DNA from: DASXBA01 sp046729895
Lineage (GTDB): Bacteria > Actinomycetota > Thermoleophilia > Solirubrobacterales > Thermoleophilaceae
Reading direction: 5' to 3'
NCBI GenBank assembly: GCA_046729895.1
Contig: JBKPHP010000218.1
Location: forward strand, 1 to 13,914
Length of the DNA: 13,914 nucleotides
The translations under genes and the position numbers were made by a program. The notes below the pieces were generated by a model. The model worked only from the letters and a program-made list of their open reading frames with translations, was not told the DNA's origin and searched no databases. The first letter of the stretch is position 1; each line of letters opens with the position of its first letter. Positions 5,508-13,224 of this stretch are shown piece after piece.

Positions 5508-7454
5508 TCAGCTGAGCAACGCCTCGAGCTGCTCGGGCTCGGTCACTGGCGCCTTGCAGGCGAACCGCTCGCAGACGTACGCGGCCGGCCGGCCGTCCAC
5601 GGGCTCGCGGTCCTCAAGCAGCGGCACGCCGTCGGCGGCCCCGCCAGCCAGGACGAGGTGCGGGCGGAACGACGAGCGGACCACCCGCTCGAGCTCCCGC
5701 GTGTCCTCACCCACGAGCGCGACCTCCCTGACGGGAGAGAAGTGGAAGTCCAGCGCCTGGAGCAGGTGCGCGAAGGCCTGCGGGTGCCTCGGGGCCACCT
5801 CATGCAGGAGCCGGAGGACGGACACCGCCCTGCTCTCGTACTCGTGCTCACCGGTGAGCGCGGCCAGCCGCAACAGCCCATAGGCCGCGCTCGAGTTGGC
5901 CGCAGGGATCGGGTGGTCTTCCAGGTCCTTCCGCCGGGCCAGCAGCTGCTCGTGGTCGGACGAGGTGTCGAAGAAGCCGCCGTTCTCGTCGTCGGCGAAG
6001 CGTTCGATCATTGTGTCCGCCAGTCCGCGGGCCTCGGCGAACCAGCGCGGCTCGAAGCTGGACTCGTAGAGAGTCAGCAGCGCCTCGAGCAGGTACGCGT
6101 GGTCCTCCAGGTAGGCGTTCAGGCGCGCCCGCCCGTCCTTGTAGGTGCGGAGCAGACGGCCGTCGTCGCCGCGCAGATCGCGAAGGAGGAACTCCGCACA
6201 AGCCCGCGCGGCGTCGAGGTAGTCCGGGCGCCCCAGCACGGCGCCCGCCTCCGCCAGCGCGGAGATCATCAGTGCGTTCCACGAGGTCAGACGCTTGTCG
6301 TCGAGCCCCGGCCATACCCGCTCCGCGCGGCGCTCGTAGAGCTTGCGGCGCCACTCGCCGAGACCCTCGGGGTCGTCATCGGACCCACGCACGAGGATGT
6401 TGCGACCCTCGAAGTTGCCGCCCTCGCTGGCCCCGAACCAGCCGGCGGCTTCCTCGCCCGCCACCTCGCGTAGCTCCTCGAGCGTCCAGACGTAGAACTT
6501 GCCCTCCTCGCCCTCCGAGTCGGCGTCCAGGGCCGAGAAGAAGCCGTCTTCGGGGGCCCGCATCTCGCGCAGCGCCCAGTCGAGGGTCTCCTCGCAGACG
6601 CGCCGGAAGAGCCGGTCGCCCGTCACCAGCCAGCCGTGAAGGTAGGCGCGGGCCAGCAAGGCGTTGTCGTAGAGCATCTTCTCGAAGTGCGGCACGAGCC
6701 AGTACGCGTCGACCGAGTAGCGTGCGAAGCCACCGCCGACCTGGTCGTACATGCCGCCCGAGGCCATCTCGCGCAGGGTGTGCGAGGTCATCTCGGTGTC
6801 GCCGCGACGCAGCAACAGCTCGATGGCCGAGGCCGGCGGGAACTTCGGCGCGCCGCCGAAGCCACCGTGTACCGGGTCGTACTGCTCCCGCAAGGCGCGG
6901 ACGGCGTCGTCGAGCAGGCGCGCGTCCATCGGCTCCTTCGACGGCTGCAGCAGCGCGCCGCCCTGGAGGTGGCGCACGATCCGGTCCGCGCCGGAGCGGA
7001 TCTCGTCCCTCCGCTGCTCCCAGGCGTCCCCCACGGCTTCGAGCACCATCCGCCAGCTGGGAAGCCCTCCGCGCGGCTCGGGCGGGAAGTAGGTGCCCGC
7101 GTAGAAGGGCACCTGCTCGGGGGTGAGGAAGACGTTCAGCGGCCAGCCGCCCTGGCCGGTCATCGCCTGGCAGGCCTGCATGTAGATCGAGTCGAGGTCG
7201 GGTCGCTCCTCGCGATCGAGCTTGATCGGGACGAAGCGCTCGTTCATCAGGCGCGCGGTCTCCTCGTCCTCGAACGACTCGCGCTCCATGACGTGGCACC
7301 AGTGGCAGGCGGAGTAGCCGATCGAGAGGATGATCGGCCGGTCCTCCTCGCGCGCGCGAGAGAGCGCCTCCTCTCCCCAGGGGTACCAATCGACCGGGTT
7401 GTCCTTGTGCTGGAGGAGGTAGGGGGACGTCTGGTTCGCCAGGTGGTTGGCCAT
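5508..7454 (-). CDS. DUF255/YyaL family protein: thioredoxin-fold domain plus alpha/alpha-toroid domain
   Basis: This 648-residue protein belongs to the YyaL/SPATA20 family. Residues 1-165 are the thioredoxin-like DUF255 domain, opening with HLANQTSPYLLQHKDNPVDW and containing the CHWC redox motif (C50, C53) within SIGYSACHWCHVMERESF, then GQGGWPLNVFLTP. The rest, about 180-640, is the six-hairpin-glycosidase-like helical barrel, with GGMYDQVGGGFARYSVD, WLVPHFEKMLYDNA, DADSEGEEGKFYVW and a C-terminal CERFACKAPV segment. Length and order are normal and nothing is truncated. The biochemical role of the family is not settled; a redox or sugar-related function is assumed from the domains. It starts 9 nt after the acyl-CoA synthetase stop, so the two are probably co-transcribed. 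Confidence 0.93.
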   Translation of the reverse strand: MANHLANQTSPYLLQHKDNPVDWYPWGEEALSRAREEDRPIILSIGYSACHWCHVMERESFEDEETARLMNERFVPIKLDREERPDLDSIYMQACQAMTGQGGWPLNVFLTPEQVPFYAGTYFPPEPRGGLPSWRMVLEAVGDAWEQRRDEIRSGADRIVRHLQGGALLQPSKEPMDARLLDDAVRALREQYDPVHGGFGGAPKFPPASAIELLLRRGDTEMTSHTLREMASGGMYDQVGGGFARYSVDAYWLVPHFEKMLYDNALLARAYLHGWLVTGDRLFRRVCEETLDWALREMRAPEDGFFSALDADSEGEEGKFYVWTLEELREVAGEEAAGWFGASEGGNFEGRNILVRGSDDDPEGLGEWRRKLYERRAERVWPGLDDKRLTSWNALMISALAEAGAVLGRPDYLDAARACAEFLLRDLRGDDGRLLRTYKDGRARLNAYLEDHAYLLEALLTLYESSFEPRWFAEARGLADTMIERFADDENGGFFDTSSDHEQLLARRKDLEDHPIPAANSSAAYGLLRLAALTGEHEYESRAVSVLRLLHEVAPRHPQAFAHLLQALDFHFSPVREVALVGEDTRELERVVRSSFRPHLVLAGGAADGVPLLEDREPVDGRPAAYVCERFACKAPVTEPEQLEALLS

Positions 7455-7463
7455 GCCCTGAGG

Positions 7464-8888
7464 CTACCCGGGTCCGGCCCGCAGCTCCGCACGCTTGATC
7501 TTGCCGCTGGCCGTCTTCGGCAGCGCCTCCGCAAAGTCCACCACGCGCGGGTACTTGTAGGGCGCCGTGTGCCTCTTGACGTACTCCTGGAGCTCCCGGG
7601 CCAGGGCCTCCCCCGGCGCCTGGCCGCTTCGGAGCACCACGACCGCGCGCACGACCTGCCCCCGCTCCTCGTCCGGGGCGGCAACCGCCGCCGCCTCGGC
7701 TACGGCCGGATGGGAGACGAGGGCAGACTCGACCTCGAATGGACCGATCCGGTAGCCCGCCGAGATGATCACGTCGTCGATGCGGCCCTCGAACCACAGG
7801 TAGCCATCCTCGTCCTGCGCGGCGCGATCGCCGGTCCGCCAGGGTCGGTCGAGGCGACCGTCGAGGAAGAACGTGGGAACCGTCGACGGGTCGACGCAGA
7901 GCTCACCCTCGTCGATCCAGAGCCGGAACCCCGGGAGCGGCTTGCCCATTGAGCCTGGCCGCACCGGCGGGCCGATCGGCATGCCCGTGAGTGCGCCTGT
8001 CTCGGTCTGCCCGTAACCGTCGTGAACCTGGACTGCGGCCAGCTCGCGCCATGTCTCGACGATCCCGGCGTTGAGGGGCTCGCCGGCTGCCACCGCGTGG
8101 CGCAGGCCGGCCAGGGGCCGCAGCTCGGTCCGCTTGGCGATCGCGCGGTACTCGGTTGGGGCCATGCACAGCACCGTTACGCGTTCGCGCTCGATCACCT
8201 CGAGCCGCTTCCCGGCGTCGAAGCGGGCATCGTGAAGCAGCGCGGCCGCGCCGCGAAGCCAGGGTGCGATGAACACGTTTCGGGCCGACTTGGACCAGCC
8301 GCTCGCGGCGGTGCACCAGCAGAGGTCGCCCTCCCGCGCGCCGTACCAGTGCTCTGCCTGGACGCTCTGCCCACCGAGGTAGCGCTGTCCGTGCCGGACG
8401 GCCTTGGGCTGGCCGGCTGTGCCGGAGGTGAACACGATCAAGGCGGGGTCGTCCGGCCGGAGCTCGGCCGCGGGCGCGGGCGCCGCCTCGTAGTGGTGCC
8501 TGTCGGGGACAACGAGCAGCGGTCCCTCGAAACCCGATTCCCGCACCAGGTCGGCGTCGCGCTCGTCCACGACGACCGCACGAGGTTCCACGACGTCCAT
8601 CCGCGCCCGGAGGTCATCCGGTCGGAGCTGCTCGCTGCACGGCAGGGCGACCGCGCCGAGTCGGAAGCAAGCGACCATCGCCTCCACCCACTCCGGGCGG
8701 CTGCCGATCATCGTCATCACCACCTGCCCCTGCTCGACGCCCAGTGTCAGCAGCCTGCCCGCCAGGCGGGCCGTCCGGTCGGCCAGCTCGCCGAAGCCGA
8801 TCTCGCGCCGCCGCCCGGAGCGCGAAAGCGCCACCAGCGCGGTGCGCTCCGGGCCGGCGGCCTCAACCACATCGCGAGCGAAGTTCAC
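7464..8888 (-). CDS. acyl-CoA synthetase, AMP-forming, medium-chain type
   Basis: This ANL-superfamily enzyme would activate a carboxylic acid to acyl-AMP and then acyl-CoA. Motifs are clear: the P-loop FTSGTAGQPK (153-162), WCTAASGW (191-198, characteristic of the medium-chain/acetyl-CoA synthetase branch), GYGQTE (291-296), the TGD hinge region (352-354), GRIDDVI-SAGYRIGPFEVE (368-386) and the catalytic lysine K463 in PKTASGKIKR. I placed the start at GTG 8888 (reading VNFARDVVEAAGPERTALV), where family similarity begins. The reading frame stays open further upstream, but that part overlaps the riboswitch region on the other strand and has no family resemblance. With this start it is 474 residues, rather short but complete. 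CACACT ending seven bases before the GTG may be a -10. The substrate is unknown; the fatty-acid genes at 9899-12910 suggest an acyl chain. Confidence 0.92.
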   Translation of the reverse strand: MNFARDVVEAAGPERTALVALSRSGRRREIGFGELADRTARLAGRLLTLGVEQGQVVMTMIGSRPEWVEAMVACFRLGAVALPCSEQLRPDDLRARMDVVEPRAVVVDERDADLVRESGFEGPLLVVPDRHHYEAAPAPAAELRPDDPALIVFTSGTAGQPKAVRHGQRYLGGQSVQAEHWYGAREGDLCWCTAASGWSKSARNVFIAPWLRGAAALLHDARFDAGKRLEVIERERVTVLCMAPTEYRAIAKRTELRPLAGLRHAVAAGEPLNAGIVETWRELAAVQVHDGYGQTETGALTGMPIGPPVRPGSMGKPLPGFRLWIDEGELCVDPSTVPTFFLDGRLDRPWRTGDRAAQDEDGYLWFEGRIDDVIISAGYRIGPFEVESALVSHPAVAEAAAVAAPDEERGQVVRAVVVLRSGQAPGEALARELQEYVKRHTAPYKYPRVVDFAEALPKTASGKIKRAELRAGPG

Positions 8889-9028
8889 CGGCCGAAGTGT
8901 GCCCCAGCGCACCGTGCGGGGGGTGCATGCACCGAGTTGCTTTGTGTGAAAAAGCACGTGCAGGACGGGAGATCCGGCCTTGCGCGCCGAAGAGATAAGC
9001 GATCCGCGAGATGTGCTACCTTGCCGGC

Positions 9029-9153
9029 ACGCCGAATCCACGCGACGCGTGGAGCGGGGGACCCAAAGTGGCGCCAAGCCACTGGGGCGAACCTCCTAAA
9101 AGGAGGCGCGCGAGCTCTTTCAGCGCGAGCCCGACAGCTAACTCCGCAGGCGT
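9029..9153 (+). promoter_or_regulatory. c-di-AMP riboswitch (ydaO/yuaA type) upstream of a wall hydrolase gene
   Basis: All landmarks of the class are present. P1 is ACGCC (9029-9033) with GGCGT (9149-9153). CGCCGAATCC (9030-9039) leads into a P2 hairpin, TCCACGC (9037-9043) with GCGTGGA (9047-9053). Then come GAGCGGGGGACCCAA (9052-9066), a hairpin AGTGGC...GCCACT, GGGGCGAA (9084-9091), and the 3' block GCGCGAGCCCGACAGCTAAC followed by TCCGCAGGC. It is followed after 11 bases by the start of an NlpC/P60-like gene, the classic target of this riboswitch in actinobacteria. With no room for a terminator after the aptamer, translational control is likely (inference). Confidence 0.93.
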
Positions 9154-9164
9154 ACGAAAGAGAA

Positions 9165-9734
9165 ATGCCGTACGTCCTGAGTGACAAGTTGCCGCATGCC
9201 GCGTTGGCGTGCGCCTGCCTCGGCGCTCTCCTCGCCGGGGGTACCGCAAGCGCCCAGGAGGCCAGCGGCACCGGCGGCGCGGCCTTCGTTCCGCCGCCGC
9301 CTCCGCCCAAGAAGGCCAAGATCCGCGCGGACGGCACGGCGATCGCGCCAGCTAGCGCGCCGCGCCGGGTGAAGGGCGTAATCAGGGCTGCCAACCGCCT
9401 GATCGGCAAGCCTTACCGCTACGGCGGCGGGCACAGGCCCTTCAGCCGAGTCCTCGACAGCGGCTACGACTGCTCGGGGTCGGTCAGCTACGCCCTCTAC
9501 GGCGGCCGCTTCCTCCGCTCACCGCTTCCGTCGGGCGACCTGATGGCGTGGGGTCGGCGGAGGCCAGGTCGCTGGATCACGGTCTACGCCAACGGCGGCC
9601 ACGCCTATGTCGTCGTCGCCGGCCTGCGCTTCGACACCGGCATGCGGGACGATCCGAGCCATACCGGGCCGGCCTGGAGCAAGCGGCTCCGCAGGGGCGA
9701 CTCCTACGTACCCCGCCACCCGCGCGGGTACTAG
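9165..9734 (+). CDS. secreted NlpC/P60-like peptidoglycan hydrolase
   Basis: This 189-residue exported protein has a signal peptide at 1-30 (hydrophobic AALACACLGALLAG, cleavage after TASA), a short linker with six prolines (43-48), and an NlpC/P60-type papain-fold domain from about 70. Domain markers are AANRLIGKPYRYGGGH, the nucleophile C103 in SGYDCSGSVSYAL, and H146 in GGHAYVVVAGLRFDT. The third catalytic residue is not obvious. Such enzymes cut the peptide stems of peptidoglycan. The domain is compact and has no recognisable wall-binding module. The start ATG has GAAAGAG just upstream, directly after the c-di-AMP riboswitch, so synthesis probably responds to turgor or wall stress through c-di-AMP. 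Confidence 0.88.
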   Translation: MPYVLSDKLPHAALACACLGALLAGGTASAQEASGTGGAAFVPPPPPPKKAKIRADGTAIAPASAPRRVKGVIRAANRLIGKPYRYGGGHRPFSRVLDSGYDCSGSVSYALYGGRFLRSPLPSGDLMAWGRRRPGRWITVYANGGHAYVVVAGLRFDTGMRDDPSHTGPAWSKRLRRGDSYVPRHPRGY

Positions 9735-9885
9735 GGCGCCCGCCTCTCGCTCAGCTCGGCAGCCTTCGCTCAGCTTCCCGTCGGCAGGCCACCGCGGACG
9801 GGCCGTCGACCAGGCAACGTTCGCCGCGACGAAGACACTGCCTGAAGTGAGAGGAACACGGCGTCGGCGGCTGGCCGCTCGCCTA

Positions 9886-9891
9886 TATCCT
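9886..9891 (+). promoter_or_regulatory. candidate -10 hexamer for leaderless acyl-CoA dehydrogenase mRNA
   Basis: TATCCT, within CCTATATCCT, matches TANNNT and ends seven bases before the ATG at 9899. There is no Shine-Dalgarno sequence between, so the transcript may start at the start codon. The 164-bp gap upstream (9735-9898) otherwise shows nothing I can name. Confidence 0.4.
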
Positions 9892-9898
9892 CCGCCGC

Positions 9899-11101
9899 AT
9901 GGCCATCGCAACCAGCCCCTACACGGAGAAGACCGACGAGCAGCGCGCCATCAGCGAGATGGTGCGGCAGTTCGTCGACAACGAGGTCATCCCCATCGCG
10001 GAGGAGTACGACCACGAGGACAAGTTCCCCGAGCAGGTGGTCGACCAGATGAAGGAGCTCGGCCTGTTCGGTGTGACGATCCCCGAGGAGTACGGCGGAA
10101 TGGGCCTCGACCTCACGACCTACGCAATGATCGTCGAGGAGCTCTCGAGGGGCTGGATCTCGATCTCCGGGATCGTCAACACCCACTTCCTCGGTTCGTA
10201 CCTTCTGATGAAGTTCGGGACGACCGAGCAGAAGGAGCACTTCCTGCCGAAGATGGCCACCGGCGAGATCCGGGCGGCCTTCTCGCTGTCCGAGCCCGAG
10301 TGCGGATCGGACGTGCAGGGCATCAAGTCGGTGGCCAAGAAGCTCGACGACGGCGCTTGGGAGCTGAACGGCCAGAAGATGTGGGTCACGAACGGGCTCC
10401 TGTCGGGGGTGGTCTTCGTGCTGATGAAGGACGACCCCAAGGCCGATCCGCCCTACAAGGGCATGACGTGCTTCATCACGGAGAAGGAACCGGGCGCCGC
10501 GGAGAACGACGGCCTCACGATCCCGCCCAAGATCAAGAAGATGGGCTACAAGGGGGTCGAGTCGACGGAGCTCGTCTATGACGGCTACAAGTGCCCGCCC
10601 GAGCGGATTCTCGGCGGTGAGGAGGCCGGGCTCGGCAAGGGCTTCGGCCAGATGATGGACGCGTTGGAAGTGGGGCGGGTCAACGTGGCCGCTCGTGGCG
10701 TGGGCATCGCCCAGCGGGCGCTGGAGCTCGCCCTCCGCTACTCGCAAGAGCGCAAGACCTTCGGCAGGCCGATCGCGGCACACCAGGCGATCCAGTTCAA
10801 GCTCGCCGACATGGCAACCAAGGTCGAGGCCGCCCGCCTGCTCACCCTCAAGGCGGCGCGCCTCAAGGACGCGGGCGAGCGATCGGACCTCGAGGCGGGG
10901 ATGGCCAAGCTGTTCGCCTCCGAGACCGGCAAGGAGGTGGTCGAGGAGGCCTTCCGCATCCACGGCGGCTACGGGTACTCCAAGGAGTACGAGATCGAGC
11001 GGCTGTACCGGGACGCGCCGCTCTTGTTGATCGGGGAGGGAACATCCGAGATCCAGCGGATGGTGATCGGCAAGAAGCTGCTGGAGCGCAACAGGGCCTA
11101 G
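9899..11101 (+). CDS. acyl-CoA dehydrogenase
   Basis: This FAD-dependent enzyme oxidises acyl-CoA to trans-2-enoyl-CoA, the first step of beta-oxidation or branched-chain degradation, passing electrons to ETF. At 400 residues it has the full three-part fold. An N-terminal helical domain includes ELGLFGVTIPEEYGG. The flavin-binding region has AAFSLSEPECGSDVQGI and WVTNG. The C-terminal helices have RVNVAARGVGIAQRALELA, YSQERKTFGRPIAAHQAIQF and FRIHGGYGYSKEYEIERLYRD. The catalytic base is E380 in IGEGTSEIQ, as in the short/medium-chain enzymes. Substrate chain length cannot be read from the sequence. An SCP2-like gene and a WS/DGAT gene follow on the same strand with gaps of 53 and 58 nt, so a lipid-related operon is plausible. 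Confidence 0.95.
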   Translation: MAIATSPYTEKTDEQRAISEMVRQFVDNEVIPIAEEYDHEDKFPEQVVDQMKELGLFGVTIPEEYGGMGLDLTTYAMIVEELSRGWISISGIVNTHFLGSYLLMKFGTTEQKEHFLPKMATGEIRAAFSLSEPECGSDVQGIKSVAKKLDDGAWELNGQKMWVTNGLLSGVVFVLMKDDPKADPPYKGMTCFITEKEPGAAENDGLTIPPKIKKMGYKGVESTELVYDGYKCPPERILGGEEAGLGKGFGQMMDALEVGRVNVAARGVGIAQRALELALRYSQERKTFGRPIAAHQAIQFKLADMATKVEAARLLTLKAARLKDAGERSDLEAGMAKLFASETGKEVVEEAFRIHGGYGYSKEYEIERLYRDAPLLLIGEGTSEIQRMVIGKKLLERNRA

Positions 11102-11154
11102 GGACCGGCACCCTGCCCGGCCCGCCTGCCGCGGGTCTGCTTGAATCGAGCGCG

Positions 11155-11514
11155 GTGTCCGCGACCGAGACGAAGGCTCTGATAGCGCGCGGCGTCGGGC
11201 GGCTGCAGGACGAGTTACCGGCCCTCAAGCAGCTCAAGCTCGTAGTGAAGCTCGAGTTGCGAGCGCGCGGCGCGGGCGCGCCGATCTGGCGCGTGGAGTT
11301 GCCGGGCCCGAAGATCGACCGCGATCCCGCGGGCGACGCGCGGATCGAGGTCTCCGTGGCGCGCTCGCACTTCAACGAGCTCGCGAGCGAGGGTCGGTTG
11401 CGTCACTGGGCGGAGGCCTACGATCACGGCCACGTTCGCATCAGCGGCGACCCCACCGTCATCAAGTTGCTCGGCAACGTGATCGGGCGCCAGCAGGCGC
11501 GCTCACGAGCCTAG
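11155..11514 (+). CDS. SCP2 sterol-carrier-like lipid-binding protein
   Basis: This small 119-residue protein begins at GTG. Its C-terminal two thirds match the SCP2 pattern: VELPGPKIDRDPAGDARIEVSVARSHFNELA, then RLRHWAEAYDHGHVRISGDPTVIKLLGNVI. These correspond to the beta-sheet followed by the 'G.....G.ri.GD' turn and a final helix. SCP2 domains bind fatty acyl-CoA or other lipids in a hydrophobic tunnel. The position between an acyl-CoA dehydrogenase and a WS/DGAT gene supports acyl-chain carriage. Divergence is considerable, and no ribosome site is seen before the GTG. Confidence 0.68.
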   Translation: MSATETKALIARGVGRLQDELPALKQLKLVVKLELRARGAGAPIWRVELPGPKIDRDPAGDARIEVSVARSHFNELASEGRLRHWAEAYDHGHVRISGDPTVIKLLGNVIGRQQARSRA

Positions 11515-11572
11515 CCACCGCGAGGGTGGTGCTCTTCCCCGCGCTTCCTGTGGCGCTGCTGCGAGTGAAGCG

Positions 11573-12910
11573 ATGGCCGAACGACTGAGCGCCGACGATG
11601 CTCGCATACTGGCGCTCGAGCGCGGGAACGTGCGCGGCCACACGTGCAAGCTGTTGATAGTGGCCGGGGCGCACCGGCCAGAGGCCATCCGCCGGCTGGT
11701 CGGCAGCCGCATCGGTTCGGTCCCGCGGCTACGGCAGCGACTGGTCCCGGCGCCGCTGGGCCTGGCGCCACCGGCACTCGTTGAGGACGGGGACTTTCGA
11801 ATCGAGCGGCACGTCCGGGACGGCGGGGGCCCGCTGAGCGACGAGGATTTGCGAGCGATGGTGGGTCGTCTCATGAGCGAGCCGCTCGACCGCGAGAGCC
11901 CCCCGTGGGCGATGGACGTCATCGCCTTGGGCGGCCCGCGCACGGCGCTCGTGTGGCGCCTGCATCACGCGATCGCGGATGGCACGATGGCGATGCGAAC
12001 GGCGCGCACGCTGCTGTTCGCCGAGGCCGCAGCTCCCGCCGTCGGAGCTCCCGCGGGCGGCGCACCCGGACTGCTCGACGCGCTGCGCTGGCGGGGCACG
12101 GCGGTCGCCTCCGCGGCCGTGGGGTTCGCCCGCGCCGGCGGATCTCACGGGAACTGGGCCGGCGCCGCGCGCAGCGCCGTGCGCCTCCCAGGCGTCCTGC
12201 GGCGGGAGCTCGGTCGCACGGCCCGCCCTTCGTCGCTCGATCGGGCCGTAGGCCCGCATCGCGAGGTGGCGTTCGTCGAGGCGCGCCTGGACCGCATAAA
12301 GGCCATCGCCCACGGTGCTCGCGAGCGCGCGACCGTCAACGACGTGGTGCTCGCTGCCGTCGCCGGTGGCCTGCGCCGGTGGCTTGGAGAGGCCGGTGCC
12401 GAGCAGGCCGCCATGCGCGTCAAGGTGCCGGTCAGCCTGCATACCCCGGGCGAGACGGGCGCCGCCAACCGCGACTCGTTCATGTGCGTGGACCTGCCCA
12501 TCGCGGCCCCGGACCCAGCGGCTCGGCTGGTGGCGATCACGCGGGAGACCCGCGAACGAAAGTCCCTTCACGACGCTCAGACGCTCGCCGCGTTCTTCGG
12601 CGACGTGTCGCATTTTTCGCGTTCCCTGGAGCGCTTCGCGCAGCACTGGGCGATGAGCCCGCGCGTATTCACGCTGAACGTCTCGAACGTACCGGGGCCC
12701 ACAGAGCCGCAGCGGGTGCTGGGCGCCCGTCTACTGGAGCTCTATTCCCTCGCGGAGATCGCCCATCGGCACGCGCTGAGGATCGCCGTCGTGTCGATCT
12801 CCGGACGAATCTCGTTCGGCCTCTGTGCCGACGCCGACGCGATCGGCCGCCTGGACGCGATCGCCTCGGGTATCAAGCAGGAAATCAGCGAGCTGAGCGC
12901 CAGCCTGTAG
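11573..12910 (+). CDS. wax ester synthase/acyl-CoA:diacylglycerol acyltransferase (WS/DGAT)
   Basis: This enzyme transfers an acyl chain from acyl-CoA to a fatty alcohol or diacylglycerol, making storage wax esters or triacylglycerol. The catalytic HHAIADG motif (H131, H132, D136, G137) is intact. The PLDRESPPWAMDVI segment (104-117), the VNDVVLAAVAGGLRRWL helix that opens the second domain, and NVSNVPGP in the last third are also family hallmarks. At 445 residues it is slightly short of the usual 450-480 but complete. GAGTGAAG just upstream of the ATG may serve as a weak ribosome site. With the acyl-CoA synthetase, dehydrogenase and SCP2-like genes nearby, it points to neutral-lipid storage and turnover. 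Confidence 0.93.
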   Translation: MAERLSADDARILALERGNVRGHTCKLLIVAGAHRPEAIRRLVGSRIGSVPRLRQRLVPAPLGLAPPALVEDGDFRIERHVRDGGGPLSDEDLRAMVGRLMSEPLDRESPPWAMDVIALGGPRTALVWRLHHAIADGTMAMRTARTLLFAEAAAPAVGAPAGGAPGLLDALRWRGTAVASAAVGFARAGGSHGNWAGAARSAVRLPGVLRRELGRTARPSSLDRAVGPHREVAFVEARLDRIKAIAHGARERATVNDVVLAAVAGGLRRWLGEAGAEQAAMRVKVPVSLHTPGETGAANRDSFMCVDLPIAAPDPAARLVAITRETRERKSLHDAQTLAAFFGDVSHFSRSLERFAQHWAMSPRVFTLNVSNVPGPTEPQRVLGARLLELYSLAEIAHRHALRIAVVSISGRISFGLCADADAIGRLDAIASGIKQEISELSASL

Positions 12911-12947
12911 CCGCTGGCAAGCCCGGTCGCAATCGTGGAACTTGCGA

Positions 12948-12975
12948 GCGAGCACCCGGCGGCCCGGGCGCTCGT
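12948..12975. terminator. strong hairpin between convergent WS/DGAT and ferredoxin genes
   Basis: Positions 12949-12959 pair with 12964-12974 around a CGGC loop, giving an 11-bp stem with a single A-C mismatch; a G-T pair at 12948/12975 extends it. It is placed between two convergent stop codons (12910 and 12986) and is likely to work in both directions, though no T-run follows on either side. Confidence 0.6.
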
Positions 12976-12985
12976 GCTGGTCGTC

Positions 12986-13222
12986 CTAGCGCTCGAGGGC
13001 CGTTCCGTCGTACAGCTTCTTGACCCGGACGGCCCCGGGCGGCGCGGCGTTGACGCAGAGCTCGCAGAGGACGCATTCGTCGAGGTTCTGCTCGACGACC
13101 TCGGTGTGGCCGTCCTTCGCCGAGAAGATGTCCACCGGGCAGACCTCCTCGAGCTTCTCAGCGAGCTCGGCGTCCGAGCGCGCCTCCTCCGAGAGCTCGA
13201 CGTCTATGAAGATTCCCGGCAT
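12986..13222 (-). CDS. ferredoxin, single [4Fe-4S] cluster
   Basis: This is a 78-residue acidic ferredoxin. Four cysteines can bind one [4Fe-4S] cluster: C50, C53 and C56 in ECVLCELCVNAAPPG, and the distant C28 in VCPVDIF. A two-cluster ferredoxin would have CxxCxxCxxxCP twice. Here the other three cysteines of the first site are missing, and the fourth position of the second motif is A60, so only one cluster can form. The tail GAVRVKKLYDG is typical of this subfamily. The ATG lies 2 nt after the stop of the SucD-family gene, so translation is probably coupled. Electron partners are not visible in the window. Confidence 0.9.
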   Translation of the reverse strand: MPGIFIDVELSEEARSDAELAEKLEEVCPVDIFSAKDGHTEVVEQNLDECVLCELCVNAAPPGAVRVKKLYDGTALER

Positions 13223-13224
13223 CG

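Noticed and set aside
6636..7952. Long plus-strand open frame (438 codons)
   Set aside because: It is antisense to the DUF255 and acyl-CoA synthetase genes, spans their junction, and has no recognisable domain.
8889..9077. 63-codon N-terminal extension of the acyl-CoA synthetase frame
   Set aside because: It lies opposite the c-di-AMP riboswitch and shows no family similarity; GTG 8888 fits the family start.
8022..9164. Long plus-strand open frame ahead of the NlpC/P60 gene
   Set aside because: It is antisense to the acyl-CoA synthetase and passes through the riboswitch; the real protein begins at 9165 with a signal peptide.
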